Shown in pieces: positions 1 through 8,677 of a stretch of 64,000 bases of DNA; the stretch's first letter is position 1; every line of letters begins with the position of its first letter. This DNA comes from Mycolicibacterium litorale. Its GTDB lineage: Bacteria > Actinomycetota > Actinomycetes > Mycobacteriales > Mycobacteriaceae. Made by a program: the position numbers and the translations under genes. The stretch spans positions 992,001-1,056,000 of the forward strand of contig NZ_AP022586.1 of the NCBI RefSeq assembly GCF_010731695.1. Direction: 5' to 3'. The notes under the pieces were generated by a model. It was not told the origin of the DNA and did not search any database. It was given only the letters and a program-made list of their open reading frames with translations.

Positions 1-234
1 GATCCACCGGCGCACCACGCAGGCGGCCAGTGCGGGAACGAACGCCGCGGTGAGTAGCTGGGTGACGGGATCGTCCAGCGACCCGCCCGCCAGATACACG
101 GCGAACCAGGGCAGCCAGGCGCAGCCGAACGCCAGGATCAGGAACCAGCGGACCCCGCGGCGCCGCTGATCGGCAGGCTCGGCCCAGGCACTGAGCGCGG
201 GGTGCTGTTCTCGGACGTCGGGAGGAGGGGGCAC
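1..234 (-). CDS. CPBP-like integral membrane protein, N-terminal fragment (cut by window edge)
   Basis: Only the first 78 codons are inside the window and the rest lies beyond base 1. Reading from a GTG at 234, the protein has a short proline-rich cytoplasmic start, an Arg cluster (DQRRRGVRW), then two hydrophobic stretches (FLILAFGCAWLPWFAVYL and a second around TAAFVPALAACVV). This arrangement is typical of the first membrane helices of CPBP-family intramembrane metalloproteases (CAAX protease/bacteriocin-processing family). The catalytic EExxxR and HxxxN/B motifs would lie further on and cannot be seen, so the family is an inference. The GTG lies 8 bases downstream of the stop of the RibD-like gene on the same strand, suggesting co-transcription. 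Confidence 0.5.
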   Translation of the reverse strand, partial: MPPPPDVREQHPALSAWAEPADQRRRGVRWFLILAFGCAWLPWFAVYLAGGSLDDPVTQLLTAAFVPALAACVVRRWI

Positions 235-241
235 CCGTACA

Positions 242-883
242 TCATCGCCGCCAGAACAGGTGGTGGGTCACCCCGCTCGGACTCGGCACCACTTCGTGGT
301 GGAAGCGGTCGTCCAATTCGTCGGGCGATTCCCACAGCCGCACGCCGCGGCCGATCCGCACGTCGGAGACCGCCACGTGCAGGGTGTCGACGAGGCCGGC
401 GGCGAGGAACTCCCGGATCACCGTGGCGCCGCCGCCCAGCCGGACGTCCTTGCCGTCGGCGGCTTCGCGGGCCTGCGCCAGCACGGTGACCGGGTCGCCG
501 TCGACGAAGTGGAACGTGGTGTCGGACAGGGTGAACGACGGCCGCGGATGGTGAGTCATGACGAACACGGGGGTGTGGAACGGCGGTTCGTCACCCCACC
601 AGCCCTGCCAGTCGTGGTCCTGCCACGGGCCGCGCTGGGGGCCGAACTTGTTGCGGCCCATGATCTCGGCGCCGATGCGATGGGTGAAGTCGCGGGTGAA
701 GTAGTCGTCGAGACCGCGGCTGCCGCCCGGGTCGGTGCGGTTGGGCCAGCTGGCGGTGGCGCCGGCCCAGGCGAACATGTCGCCCGGGTCGGCGTCGCCG
801 AAGGGTCGTTCGAGGCTCTGATTCTCGCCGGCGCCGAAGCCGTCCCGCGAGACGGTGAAGTTCTGGACTCTCAGCAGTTGCAT
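242..883 (-). CDS. dihydrofolate reductase family protein (RibD C-terminal domain-like)
   Basis: A protein of 213 residues with the fold of the RibD C-terminal/dihydrofolate reductase superfamily, which reduces a substrate with NAD(P)H. The start at 883 gives MQLLRVQNFTVSRDG, the usual N-terminus of this family; an upstream start at 937 adds a Pro/Arg-rich stretch that does not look like the family. Characteristic segments are the MTHHPRPS loop, the glycine-rich DVRLGGGATVIREFL cofactor-binding segment and the C-terminal LVDTLHVAVSDVRIGRG strand. Such stand-alone proteins are common in actinobacteria and rarely have a known substrate; a role in riboflavin synthesis should not be assumed because no other rib gene is nearby. 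It lies just upstream of the membrane protein fragment on the same strand. Confidence 0.8.
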   Translation of the reverse strand: MQLLRVQNFTVSRDGFGAGENQSLERPFGDADPGDMFAWAGATASWPNRTDPGGSRGLDDYFTRDFTHRIGAEIMGRNKFGPQRGPWQDHDWQGWWGDEPPFHTPVFVMTHHPRPSFTLSDTTFHFVDGDPVTVLAQAREAADGKDVRLGGGATVIREFLAAGLVDTLHVAVSDVRIGRGVRLWESPDELDDRFHHEVVPSPSGVTHHLFWRR

Positions 884-948
884 CACGTCAGTCTGACTCC
901 GCGGACCGACGAATCTCATCGGCCGGGGCACGGGCAACGCCGCCAGGG

Positions 949-1377
949 CTATGTGACCGGCGCGTCGGCCAGCTGCGTCACGCGCACGCTGTTGCCCGAG
1001 GGGTCGCGGAACCCGGAGTCGATACCGTACGGCATCTGGTGCGGCGCCTCGGTGAACTCGACTCCGCGGGCGGACAACTCCTCGTACGTGCGCTGGCAGT
1101 CGTCGGTGGTGAGGAAGATCGTGCCGGCGAAACCCTTAGCGGTCAGGTCCAGCACCTGCCGGCGGGTGGCCTCGTCCATCACGGGTGGGCCGGGGACGGC
1201 CATCAGGACGATCGAGACGTCGTCCTGGCCGGGCGGGCCGACGGTCAGCCAACGGAACAGGCCGTCGACGTCGGGAAGCGAAACATCCTGTCGCACTTCC
1301 ATTCCGACCTTCGTGGTCCAGAACTCGAGTGCGACCTGCTGGTCGTGAACCCACAGATGGGTGGTGGCGATCTTCAT
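949..1377 (-). CDS. VOC (glyoxalase/bleomycin-resistance) family protein
   Basis: A protein of 142 residues with the two beta-alpha-beta-beta-beta modules of the vicinal oxygen chelate fold. The first module begins KIATTHLWVHDQQVALEFW and the second ends GIDSGFRDPSGNSVRVTQ, the usual FxDPxGN closing motif of this superfamily. Members are metal-dependent lyases, isomerases, dioxygenases or ligand-binding proteins, and the substrate cannot be deduced from the sequence. It is 10 bases downstream of an AraC-type regulator on the same strand, and regulator plus VOC protein is a recurrent actinobacterial pair, so the two are probably one transcription unit. Confidence 0.85.
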   Translation of the reverse strand: MKIATTHLWVHDQQVALEFWTTKVGMEVRQDVSLPDVDGLFRWLTVGPPGQDDVSIVLMAVPGPPVMDEATRRQVLDLTAKGFAGTIFLTTDDCQRTYEELSARGVEFTEAPHQMPYGIDSGFRDPSGNSVRVTQLADAPVT

Positions 1378-1387
1378 GACAGTGACG

Positions 1388-1846
1388 CTACGACTGGACC
1401 GGGCGTGCCGTCTTCTCCCCGCGTGCTGTCTTCACCCGGCTGTCGGCCGGCGGCCGGGTGTCGCGCATGAGGATGCACGACGGCACCCGGGCGTACACGG
1501 CCGCGGGCGGCAGGCTGGCCCGGTACGCGGCCGGCGGCAACCCGTAGACCCGGGCGAAGCTGGTGGTGAACGAGCCGACGCTCTGCAACCCGACCATCGC
1601 GCAGATGTCGGCGACCGAGCGGTCGGTGAAGCGCAGCAGCGCGGCGGCGCGTTCGAGGCGGCGGGTCTGCAGATAGGCCCGCGGGGACTCCCCGAAGGTG
1701 CGGGTGAACATGCGGCTGAAGTGCGCCCGCGACAGGCCGGCGGCAGCCGCCAGGTCGTCGACGGTGATCGGATCCGCGTACCGGGCGTCGACGAGGTCAC
1801 GGGCCCGCTGCAGATAGCGGGCCGGCGGCACCTGCGGCATGCACAT
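1388..1846 (-). CDS. AraC family transcriptional regulator
   Basis: A small AraC/XylS-type regulator of 152 residues. The double helix-turn-helix DNA-binding domain occupies about residues 8-105: first helix-turn-helix at ITVDDLAAAAGLSRAHFSRM, second at SVADICAMVGLQSVGSFTTS, closed by the family phrase GLPPAAYR. There is no N-terminal ligand-binding domain; instead a basic tail of about 40 residues follows. Such minimal regulators often control the adjacent VOC gene. An alternative start two codons later (Met3) is possible. The start lies about 20 bases from the divergent RNase P RNA gene, so the two share a very short promoter region. Confidence 0.88.
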   Translation of the reverse strand: MCMPQVPPARYLQRARDLVDARYADPITVDDLAAAAGLSRAHFSRMFTRTFGESPRAYLQTRRLERAAALLRFTDRSVADICAMVGLQSVGSFTTSFARVYGLPPAAYRASLPPAAVYARVPSCILMRDTRPPADSRVKTARGEKTARPVQS

Positions 1847-1864
1847 AAGGGTACGGTGATCTGC

Positions 1865-2274
<410 letters not shown>

Positions 2275-2277
2275 CCG

Positions 2278-3789
2278 TCACTTGCCCTTGGCCCCGGCCT
2301 TGCGCACCGCCTTGTCGAGTTTGCGCAGCGCCTCATCCAGCTGCTCGCGTGCCCGGTCGGCGACCTCCACCTCCAGCTGGTAGAGCAACCCGTAGGTGAA
2401 GGTGTCCTCACCGGCGGCGTGGGCGGCCTCGGCCTGCTGGGTCAGATGCGTGCGGCTGACCACGCTGTCCTGGTGGTCGCCCAGCAGCGACTGGATCGTC
2501 TTGGCCCGTTCCGAGACCTTGCCCGCGCCGGTGGCCGACGCGGTGTAGCGAAGTCGCTTGGCGCCCTTGCGGATCCGGTGCAGTGCCTCGTCGTGCTCGG
2601 CGTCCTCCGCCGCCGCGGCCGCCCGCTTGGCCGCTTTGCGGACCCGCTTGTAGGCGGAGTCGATCGAGGTCGGCGCCGGTTCGTCACCCGGCCGGGCGGG
2701 AGGCGGTTCGGCGGCCACCAGCCCCTCGAGCGCGTCGAGCAGACGGAAGTACCGCTGCGAACGCATCGCGATCAGCGACCGGCGCAGTCCCGACTGGTAC
2801 CGCTTCTTCGCGCCGTCCACCAGCCGTTTGCGCACGGGCCCGCGCACCAGTTCGGGCGGCAACCCGTCGAGCGCCTTCTCGTATTTCTCGGCGAGCACCT
2901 CGGCGTCCCGGGCCACCCCGAGCACGGCGGCCAGCTGCCGCAGCTCGTCGAGTACCCACGCGTCGTCGGAGATGCCGAACACGCCGCCTGCGGACTGCAG
3001 CAGGCTGCGGATCTTGCGCGTCGTCACCCGCATCTGGTGCACCGAGTCGTACACGTCCGCCCGCACCGCACGGTCCCACGTCACCAACTGCTCGACCTGT
3101 TCGGCGACCGCCTGGTGCACCGGGTCGTCGGCACGGGTGCGCACCTCGTCGTCGGTCTGGCCGGTGTCGAGCACCCTGCCGAGCTTCGATCCGTGCCCGG
3201 CGGGTGACGCCCCCGCGTCGAGCACCCGGTTCGCCAACCGGTCGAGCAGCGCGGCGTCACCGTCGCCGACAAGTTCCAGCTCCCACTCGCGCCAGCGCTG
3301 TTCGTCACCGCCCTCGGCGGACGCCGTCACCTCGTCGTCGCAGAATTCGGCCACCGCGTCACCGTCGGGGCCGTGGAGCAGGTCGACCGTGCGCTGGGTG
3401 CTGATCCGCGCGACGGGCGCCAGAGGACGGTCACGCACGATCGCCAGCACGACGTCGCGCAACTCCTCGGGTACCTCCCACTCGTCGGAGTCCCCGAGCG
3501 GGGCGCGGACCTCGGTGCGCGCGTCGGGGCCCGCGGGGAGTTTGAGGTGCCAGCCGGCGTCGGTTCCGCCGGTGCGGCGGCGCAACGTGATCCGGTGGGC
3601 GGCGAGGTCGCGTCCCGGCGTGTCGAAGTACACCGCGTCCAGGTGCTGGACGGGCAACCGCTCGACGCGCGCGATCGCGCTGAGCCCGTCGAAGGACGGG
3701 GAGACGGTCGACGGCACGCCGTCCGATCCCGGGACGTCGAACTTGCGCTCCACCTCGGTGTGCCGGGAGGTCTTGGACTTACCTGCCAT
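2278..3789 (-). CDS. CYTH and CHAD domain-containing protein (Rv2226-like)
   Basis: A protein of 503 residues. The N-terminal CYTH (triphosphate tunnel metalloenzyme) domain spans about residues 10-205 and carries the signature ExExK in TEVERKF together with several basic/acidic strands such as ITLRRRTGGTDAGWHLKLP. The C-terminal CHAD domain (about 220-500) is alpha-helical with conserved His and basic residues (HQMRVTTRKIRSLL; HRIRKGAKRLRYT), which bind phosphate or polyphosphate. CYTH-CHAD fusions are associated with triphosphate or polyphosphate handling; the exact substrate here is unknown. The ATG at 3789 gives MAGKSKTSRH; an ATG two codons upstream is an alternative. It converges on rnpB with almost no intergenic DNA and is divergent from the crotonase gene. 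Confidence 0.9.
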   Translation of the reverse strand: MAGKSKTSRHTEVERKFDVPGSDGVPSTVSPSFDGLSAIARVERLPVQHLDAVYFDTPGRDLAAHRITLRRRTGGTDAGWHLKLPAGPDARTEVRAPLGDSDEWEVPEELRDVVLAIVRDRPLAPVARISTQRTVDLLHGPDGDAVAEFCDDEVTASAEGGDEQRWREWELELVGDGDAALLDRLANRVLDAGASPAGHGSKLGRVLDTGQTDDEVRTRADDPVHQAVAEQVEQLVTWDRAVRADVYDSVHQMRVTTRKIRSLLQSAGGVFGISDDAWVLDELRQLAAVLGVARDAEVLAEKYEKALDGLPPELVRGPVRKRLVDGAKKRYQSGLRRSLIAMRSQRYFRLLDALEGLVAAEPPPARPGDEPAPTSIDSAYKRVRKAAKRAAAAAEDAEHDEALHRIRKGAKRLRYTASATGAGKVSERAKTIQSLLGDHQDSVVSRTHLTQQAEAAHAAGEDTFTYGLLYQLEVEVADRAREQLDEALRKLDKAVRKAGAKGK

Positions 3790-3876
3790 GTTCACCTTCG
3801 CTGATCAGTGGGGGACACACAGCCTGCCACATCGAGGTGAACGGCCCCGGATCCCGCGGATCGCTACAGTCCACGG

Positions 3877-4656
3877 GTGAGCGAATACCAGGCAGTGACG
3901 TTCGAACAGTCCGGTGCGGTGGCCCGCATCGTGTTGAACCGCCCGGAGGCGGCGAACGGGATGAACGACACCATGACCGCCGAACTGGCCGACGTCGCGG
4001 CACGCTGCGACACCCCGGCGACCAAGGCGGTGGTGCTCACCGGCGCCGGCCGCTTCTTCTGTGCCGGAGGCGATCTCAAGGCGTTCGCGGCCGCGTCGTC
4101 GCGTGGGCGCTTCATCAAGGGCGTGGCCGACGATCTGCACCGGGCGATCTCGACGTTCGCCCGCATGGACGCCGTCCTGGTCACCGCCGTCAACGGCGCG
4201 GCGGCAGGCGCCGGGTTCAGCCTCGCCGTGGCAGGCGATCTGGTGCTCGCCGCCGAGTCGGCGTCGTTCACGATGGCCTACACCAAGGTCGGGCTGAGCC
4301 CGGACGGCAGCGCGTCCTATCACCTGCCGCGACTGGTCGGGTTGCGCCGCGCCCAGGACCTCATGCTCACCAACCGCACCCTGCCTGCCGCGCAGGCCCT
4401 CGAGTGGGGACTGGTCACCGACGTGGTGGCCGACGCCGAACTCGGCGACCGCGCAACCGCGCTGGCCGAGCAGGTGGCCGCCGGTTCGGCGCCCTCGCAC
4501 GGTGCGGTGAAGACCCTGCTGGCGGCCTCGTCGAAGAACGGCCTCGAAGAGCAGATGGAACTCGAGGGCCGGTTGATCGCGCAGCGCGCCGACTCCGCCG
4601 ACGGCCGGGAAGGCGTCGACGCGTTCCTCGGCAAGCGGCGCGCGAACTTCGGCTAG
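3877..4656 (+). CDS. enoyl-CoA hydratase/isomerase family protein (crotonase fold)
   Basis: A 259-residue crotonase-superfamily protein starting at GTG. The family landmarks are [12 protein letters not shown] near residue 20, the oxyanion-hole segment [11 protein letters not shown] around residues 60-72, and [20 protein letters not shown] around residues 106-125. At the usual catalytic positions of classical hydratases it has [19 protein letters not shown]: the second catalytic Glu is not evident and an Asp (SPDG) is present, as in many isomerase or uncharacterised crotonases, so the reaction is not certain. It probably acts on an acyl-CoA in fatty-acid or amino-acid breakdown. Its stop codon overlaps the stop of convergent panB through a shared CTAG. 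Confidence 0.88.
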   Translation: MSEYQAVTFEQSGAVARIVLNRPEAANGMNDTMTAELADVAARCDTPATKAVVLTGAGRFFCAGGDLKAFAAASSRGRFIKGVADDLHRAISTFARMDAVLVTAVNGAAAGAGFSLAVAGDLVLAAESASFTMAYTKVGLSPDGSASYHLPRLVGLRRAQDLMLTNRTLPAAQALEWGLVTDVVADAELGDRATALAEQVAAGSAPSHGAVKTLLAASSKNGLEEQMELEGRLIAQRADSADGREGVDAFLGKRRANFG

Positions 4657-5501
4657 AAGCTGTGCTCTTCGGCCGGGAACACCCCGGCCGCCACCTCGTC
4701 GGCGTACTGCGTTGCCGCACGGCGTAATTCGCCGCCGACATCGCCGAAGCGCTTGACGAACTTCGCCGTCCTGCCGGAGGTGAGGCCGGCCATGTCCTGC
4801 CACACCAGCACCTGGCCGTCGCAATTGGGGCCGGCCCCGATGCCGATGGTCGGGATGGTCAGCTTGCCGGTGATCTGGGTGGCCAGTTCGGCGGGCACCA
4901 TCTCCATCACGACCGAGAACGCACCGGCCTCCTGGACGGCGATCGCGTCGGCGATGGTCTGATCGGCCGCGTCGCCGCGGCCCTGGACCTTGAAGCCGCC
5001 GAGACCGTTGACGCTCTGCGGGGTGAATCCGATGTGCGCCATGACCGGAATGCCCGCCGCGGTCAGCGTCGCGATCTGCTCGGCGACGCGTTCACCACCC
5101 TCGAGTTTCACCCCATGCGCACCGGTCTCCTTGAGGAAGCGGGTGGCCGTGGCGAGCGCCTGGGCCGGACCCGCCTCGTAGCTGCCGAACGGCAGGTCGG
5201 CCACGACCAGCGCGTGCGGGGCGCCGCGGACCACGCCGCGGACCAGTGGAATGAGTTCGTCGACCGTGACCGGCACGGTGGTGTCGTAGCCGTAGACGAC
5301 GTTGGCGGCCGAATCGCCCACCAGCAGCACCGGGATCCCGGCGTCGTCGAATGCGCGGGCGGTCGAGAAGTCGTAGGCGGTGAGCATCGCCCACTTGTGG
5401 CCTTCGGCCTTCCACTTCTGCAGGTGGGTGGTGCGAACCTTGACGCGCGGCTTGTCGGCGGACTGATCGGACGCAGCGCCGTAGACACTCTGTTCAGACA
5501 T
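4653..5501 (-). CDS. panB: 3-methyl-2-oxobutanoate hydroxymethyltransferase
   Basis: A 282-residue enzyme that transfers a hydroxymethyl group from methylene-tetrahydrofolate to 2-oxoisovalerate, the first step of pantothenate (coenzyme A) synthesis. Family motifs include [20 protein letters not shown], the metal/substrate segment [42 protein letters not shown] and [15 protein letters not shown]. The start at 5501 (MSEQSVYG) is chosen because GAGGGACAACGATG supplies a ribosome-binding site; an upstream frame extension to 5603 is unlike the family. The last four bases overlap the crotonase stop on the other strand. No panC or panD lies in the window, as expected for mycobacteria, where panCD are elsewhere. 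Confidence 0.97.
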   Translation of the reverse strand: MSEQSVYGAASDQSADKPRVKVRTTHLQKWKAEGHKWAMLTAYDFSTARAFDDAGIPVLLVGDSAANVVYGYDTTVPVTVDELIPLVRGVVRGAPHALVVADLPFGSYEAGPAQALATATRFLKETGAHGVKLEGGERVAEQIATLTAAGIPVMAHIGFTPQSVNGLGGFKVQGRGDAADQTIADAIAVQEAGAFSVVMEMVPAELATQITGKLTIPTIGIGAGPNCDGQVLVWQDMAGLTSGRTAKFVKRFGDVGGELRRAATQYADEVAAGVFPAEEHSF

Positions 5502-5655
5502 CGTTGTCCCTCGTGGTGGTCGGGTAGATCCTCGAGGCCCGTCCGGGTCCCCGGGTTCGTCTGACGCCACAAGTGTGCCACCGCGGCCCACGCGGGTGAA
5601 CACGGTGTTGAGTGGATTTCCTCACACCGGCGTGACGGCCACCTACGCTGAGCCC

Positions 5656-7047
5656 ATGCAACGGCTCAGCGGGCTCGACGCCAGCTTCCTGTACCTCGAA
5701 ACCGCTCAACAGCCACTGCACGTGTGCTCGATCCTCGAGCTCGACACCTCGACCATGCCCGGCGGGTACACGTTCCCCAAACTCCGTGAGGCGCTGTGCC
5801 GCCGGATCGATTCGCTGCCGCAGTTCCGCGAGAAGCTCGCCGACAACCGGTTCAACCTCGACCATCCGGTGTGGGTGGACGACAAGGACTTCGACGTCGA
5901 CCGCCACCTGCACCGCATCGGGCTGCCCGCGCCCGGCGGCCGGGAGGAGCTCGCGGAGATCATCGGCCACATCGCGTCGCTGCCGCTCGACCGCGCCCGG
6001 CCGCTGTGGGAGAAGTGGGTCATCGAGGGCATCGACGGCACCGACGCCCGCGACGGGGGACCGCTGGTGGTGGTGACCAAGGTGCACCACGCCGCCGTCG
6101 ACGGGGTGACGGGCGCGAGCCTGATGTCGCAGCTGTGCAGCACCGAACCCGACGCACCCGACCCCGAACCGGTCGCCGGGGTCGGCGGCGGGAACCAAGT
6201 GGAGATCGCGGTCAACGGCGCGATCAAATTCGCCACCCGGCCGCTCAAACTCGTCAACGCGCTGCCGGTCACGGTCAACACGGTGCTCGACACCGTCAAG
6301 CGGGCGCGGGCCGGGCTGTCGATGGCTCCGCCGTTCGTCGCGCCGCAGACACCGTTCAACGCCAACGTCACCAGCCACCGCAACATCGCGTTCACCCAGC
6401 TCGACCTCGACGACGTCAAGGCGGTCAAGAACCACTTCGGCGTCAAGCTCAACGACGTGGTGATGGCGCTGGTGTCCGGTGTGCTCCGGAAATTCCTCGC
6501 CGACCGGGGCCAGTTGCCCGACAGCACGCTGATCGCCGCGGTGCCGGTGTCGGTGCACGACAAATCCGACCGGCCCGGCCGCAACCAGGTGTCGGCGATG
6601 TTCTCCCGGCTCGAAACCCACATCGAGGACCCGGTCGAACGGATCAAGGCCATATCCGAAGCCAACTCCGTTGCCAAACAACACAATTCGGCGATCGGCG
6701 CCACGCTGCTGCAGGACTGGACGCAATTCGCCGCGCCCGCGGTGTTCGGCACCGCGATGCGCGTCTACGCCGCCAGCCGCCTGTCCGGGGCCCGCCCGGT
6801 GCTCAACCTCGTCGTCTCGAACGTGCCGGGGCCGCAGGTCCCGCTGTACTACCTCGGCAGCGAGGTCAAGGCGATGTATCCGATCGGCCCGATCTTCCAC
6901 GGCTCCGGGCTCAACATCACCGTGATGTCGCTCAACGGCAAACTCGACGTGGGAATCGTGTCCTGCCCCGAGCTGATCCCCGACCTGTGGGACCTCGCCG
7001 ACGACTTCGCCGCCGCACTCGAGGAGCTGCTCGACGCGACCCGGTGA
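5656..7047 (+). CDS. wax ester synthase/diacylglycerol acyltransferase (WS/DGAT)
   Basis: A 463-residue acyl-CoA-dependent acyltransferase of the bacterial bifunctional WS/DGAT (Tgs) family, which makes triacylglycerol or wax esters. The start MQRLSGLDASFLYLET is the typical N-terminus. The catalytic HHxxxDG motif appears as HHAAVDG near residue 140, and later family blocks are LNDVVMALVSGVLR, PVSVHDKSDRPGRNQVSAM and LVVSNVPGPQVPLYYLG. Mycobacteria encode many paralogues used for storage-lipid synthesis; which one this is cannot be said. The gene stands alone between divergent panB and the hydrolase genes, with 154 bases upstream for its promoter. Confidence 0.95.
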   Translation: MQRLSGLDASFLYLETAQQPLHVCSILELDTSTMPGGYTFPKLREALCRRIDSLPQFREKLADNRFNLDHPVWVDDKDFDVDRHLHRIGLPAPGGREELAEIIGHIASLPLDRARPLWEKWVIEGIDGTDARDGGPLVVVTKVHHAAVDGVTGASLMSQLCSTEPDAPDPEPVAGVGGGNQVEIAVNGAIKFATRPLKLVNALPVTVNTVLDTVKRARAGLSMAPPFVAPQTPFNANVTSHRNIAFTQLDLDDVKAVKNHFGVKLNDVVMALVSGVLRKFLADRGQLPDSTLIAAVPVSVHDKSDRPGRNQVSAMFSRLETHIEDPVERIKAISEANSVAKQHNSAIGATLLQDWTQFAAPAVFGTAMRVYAASRLSGARPVLNLVVSNVPGPQVPLYYLGSEVKAMYPIGPIFHGSGLNITVMSLNGKLDVGIVSCPELIPDLWDLADDFAAALEELLDATR

Positions 7048-7095
7048 ACCGGCGCTCGCCGGGGCCGACGGCAGTTCATGGCAGCATGTGGTGCC

Positions 7096-8613
7096 ATGAG
7101 GCTTCGGATCGGGGTCGCGGCGACCGTCATCGCACTGCCGCTCGTCGCGGGGTGCAGCAACCTGGTCGACGGTCGCGCGGTCATCGCGGTCCCTCGCCCG
7201 GGCACCCCGATCCAGTGGGCGCCGTGTCAGGCCGGTGCGCCGTCGGACGAATCGCGCATCCCGGCGGGCGCGGAATGCGGGCTGCTGTCGGTGCCCGTCG
7301 ACTACGCCAAACCCGACGGTGACGTGGCGCGGCTCGCGATGATCCGGTTCAAGGCCACCGGAGACAAGATCGGCTCGCTGGTCATCAACCCCGGCGGCCC
7401 CGGCGAATCCGGTGTCGAGGCGGCCGCGTCGATGCTGTCGACCATGCCGCCGTCGGTGCGCGAACGCTTCGACGTCGTCGGGTTCGACCCGCGCGGGGTC
7501 GCGTCGTCGACGCCCGCGGTGTGGTGCAACTCCGACGCCGACAACGACCGGCAGCGCGCCGAACCCCAGGTCGACTACTCGCCCGAAGGCGTCGAGTACA
7601 TCGAGAACGAGACCAAGGAATTCATCCAGCGCTGCGTCGACAAGTCCGGCAAAGAGTTCCTCGCCAACGTCGGCACGGTGAATGTCGCCAAGGATCTCGA
7701 CGCCATGCGGGAAGCGCTCGGCGACGAGAAGCTGACCTACCTCGGCTACTCGTACGGCACCCGCATCGGCGCCACCTACGCCGAGAACTTCCCCGACAAG
7801 GTGCGCGCGATGATCCTCGACGGCGCGGTCGACCCCAACGCCGACCCGCTCGAGGCCGACATCCGCCAGGCCGCCGCATTCCAGACCGCGTTCAACGACT
7901 ACGCCGCCGACTGCGCCAAACAGCCGGACTGCCCGCTGGGCACCGATCCGGCGAAGGCCGTCGAGGTCTACCAGAGCATGGTCGACCCGCTGGTCGACGA
8001 GCCCGCCAAGACCGACGACCCCCGCGGCCTGAGCTACAGCGACGCGATCGTCGGCACCATCCAGACGCTGTACTCACCGAACCTGTGGCGGTATCTCACC
8101 CAGGGCCTCACCGAGCTCAAGGCCGGACGCGGCGACACCATGCTGGCGCTGGCCGATCTGTACATGCGCCGAGATGCCCAGGGCCACTACAACAATTCGA
8201 CCGACGCCCGGGTGGCGGTCAACTGTGTCGACCGGCCCGCGGTGACCGACCGCGAGAAGATCGTCGAGCAGGACCGCCGACTGCGCGAAGTCGCGCCGTT
8301 CATGAGCTACGGCGAATTCACCGGCCACGCCCCGCTCAGCACGTGTGCGTTCTGGCCGGTGCCGCCGACCAGCGAACCGCACGAGATCAACGTCAGCGGG
8401 CTGCCGCCGATCCTGGTGGTGTCGACCACCAACGACCCCGCCACGCCGTACCAGGCGGGCGTCGACCTCGCCCGCCAGCTCGGCGGCACCATGCTGACCT
8501 TCGAGGGCACCCAGCACACCGTGGTCTTCCAGGGCAACGCCTGCGTCGACGACATCGCCGCCAAGTACCTGATCGACGTCGTCGTCCCGCCGGCGGACAC
8601 CCGTTGCCGCTGA
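7096..8613 (+). CDS. Hip1/CaeA-like lipoprotein, alpha/beta-hydrolase serine protease
   Basis: A 505-residue exported hydrolase resembling the mycobacterial cell-envelope serine protease Hip1 (CaeA, Rv2224c). It starts with a lipoprotein signal, lipobox VAGC with Cys20 as the lipidated residue. The hydrolase domain shows the oxyanion segment NPGGPGESG, the nucleophile elbow GYSYGT with Ser219, an acid in TTNDPATPYQAG and the catalytic His in EGTQHTVVF; paired cysteines are scattered as in the family. Hip1 cleaves GroEL2 and affects envelope integrity in M. tuberculosis; that role is transferred by similarity only. The start at 7096 is preferred over 7078 because it gives a compact signal peptide. 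A close paralogue follows 64 bases downstream. Confidence 0.88.
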   Translation: MRLRIGVAATVIALPLVAGCSNLVDGRAVIAVPRPGTPIQWAPCQAGAPSDESRIPAGAECGLLSVPVDYAKPDGDVARLAMIRFKATGDKIGSLVINPGGPGESGVEAAASMLSTMPPSVRERFDVVGFDPRGVASSTPAVWCNSDADNDRQRAEPQVDYSPEGVEYIENETKEFIQRCVDKSGKEFLANVGTVNVAKDLDAMREALGDEKLTYLGYSYGTRIGATYAENFPDKVRAMILDGAVDPNADPLEADIRQAAAFQTAFNDYAADCAKQPDCPLGTDPAKAVEVYQSMVDPLVDEPAKTDDPRGLSYSDAIVGTIQTLYSPNLWRYLTQGLTELKAGRGDTMLALADLYMRRDAQGHYNNSTDARVAVNCVDRPAVTDREKIVEQDRRLREVAPFMSYGEFTGHAPLSTCAFWPVPPTSEPHEINVSGLPPILVVSTTNDPATPYQAGVDLARQLGGTMLTFEGTQHTVVFQGNACVDDIAAKYLIDVVVPPADTRCR

Positions 8614-8677
8614 ACCTGATCACAGCCCGGTCACCTTTGCCCGCGGGCGGCGCCTGGCCGCCGCCGGCCGTGCGACC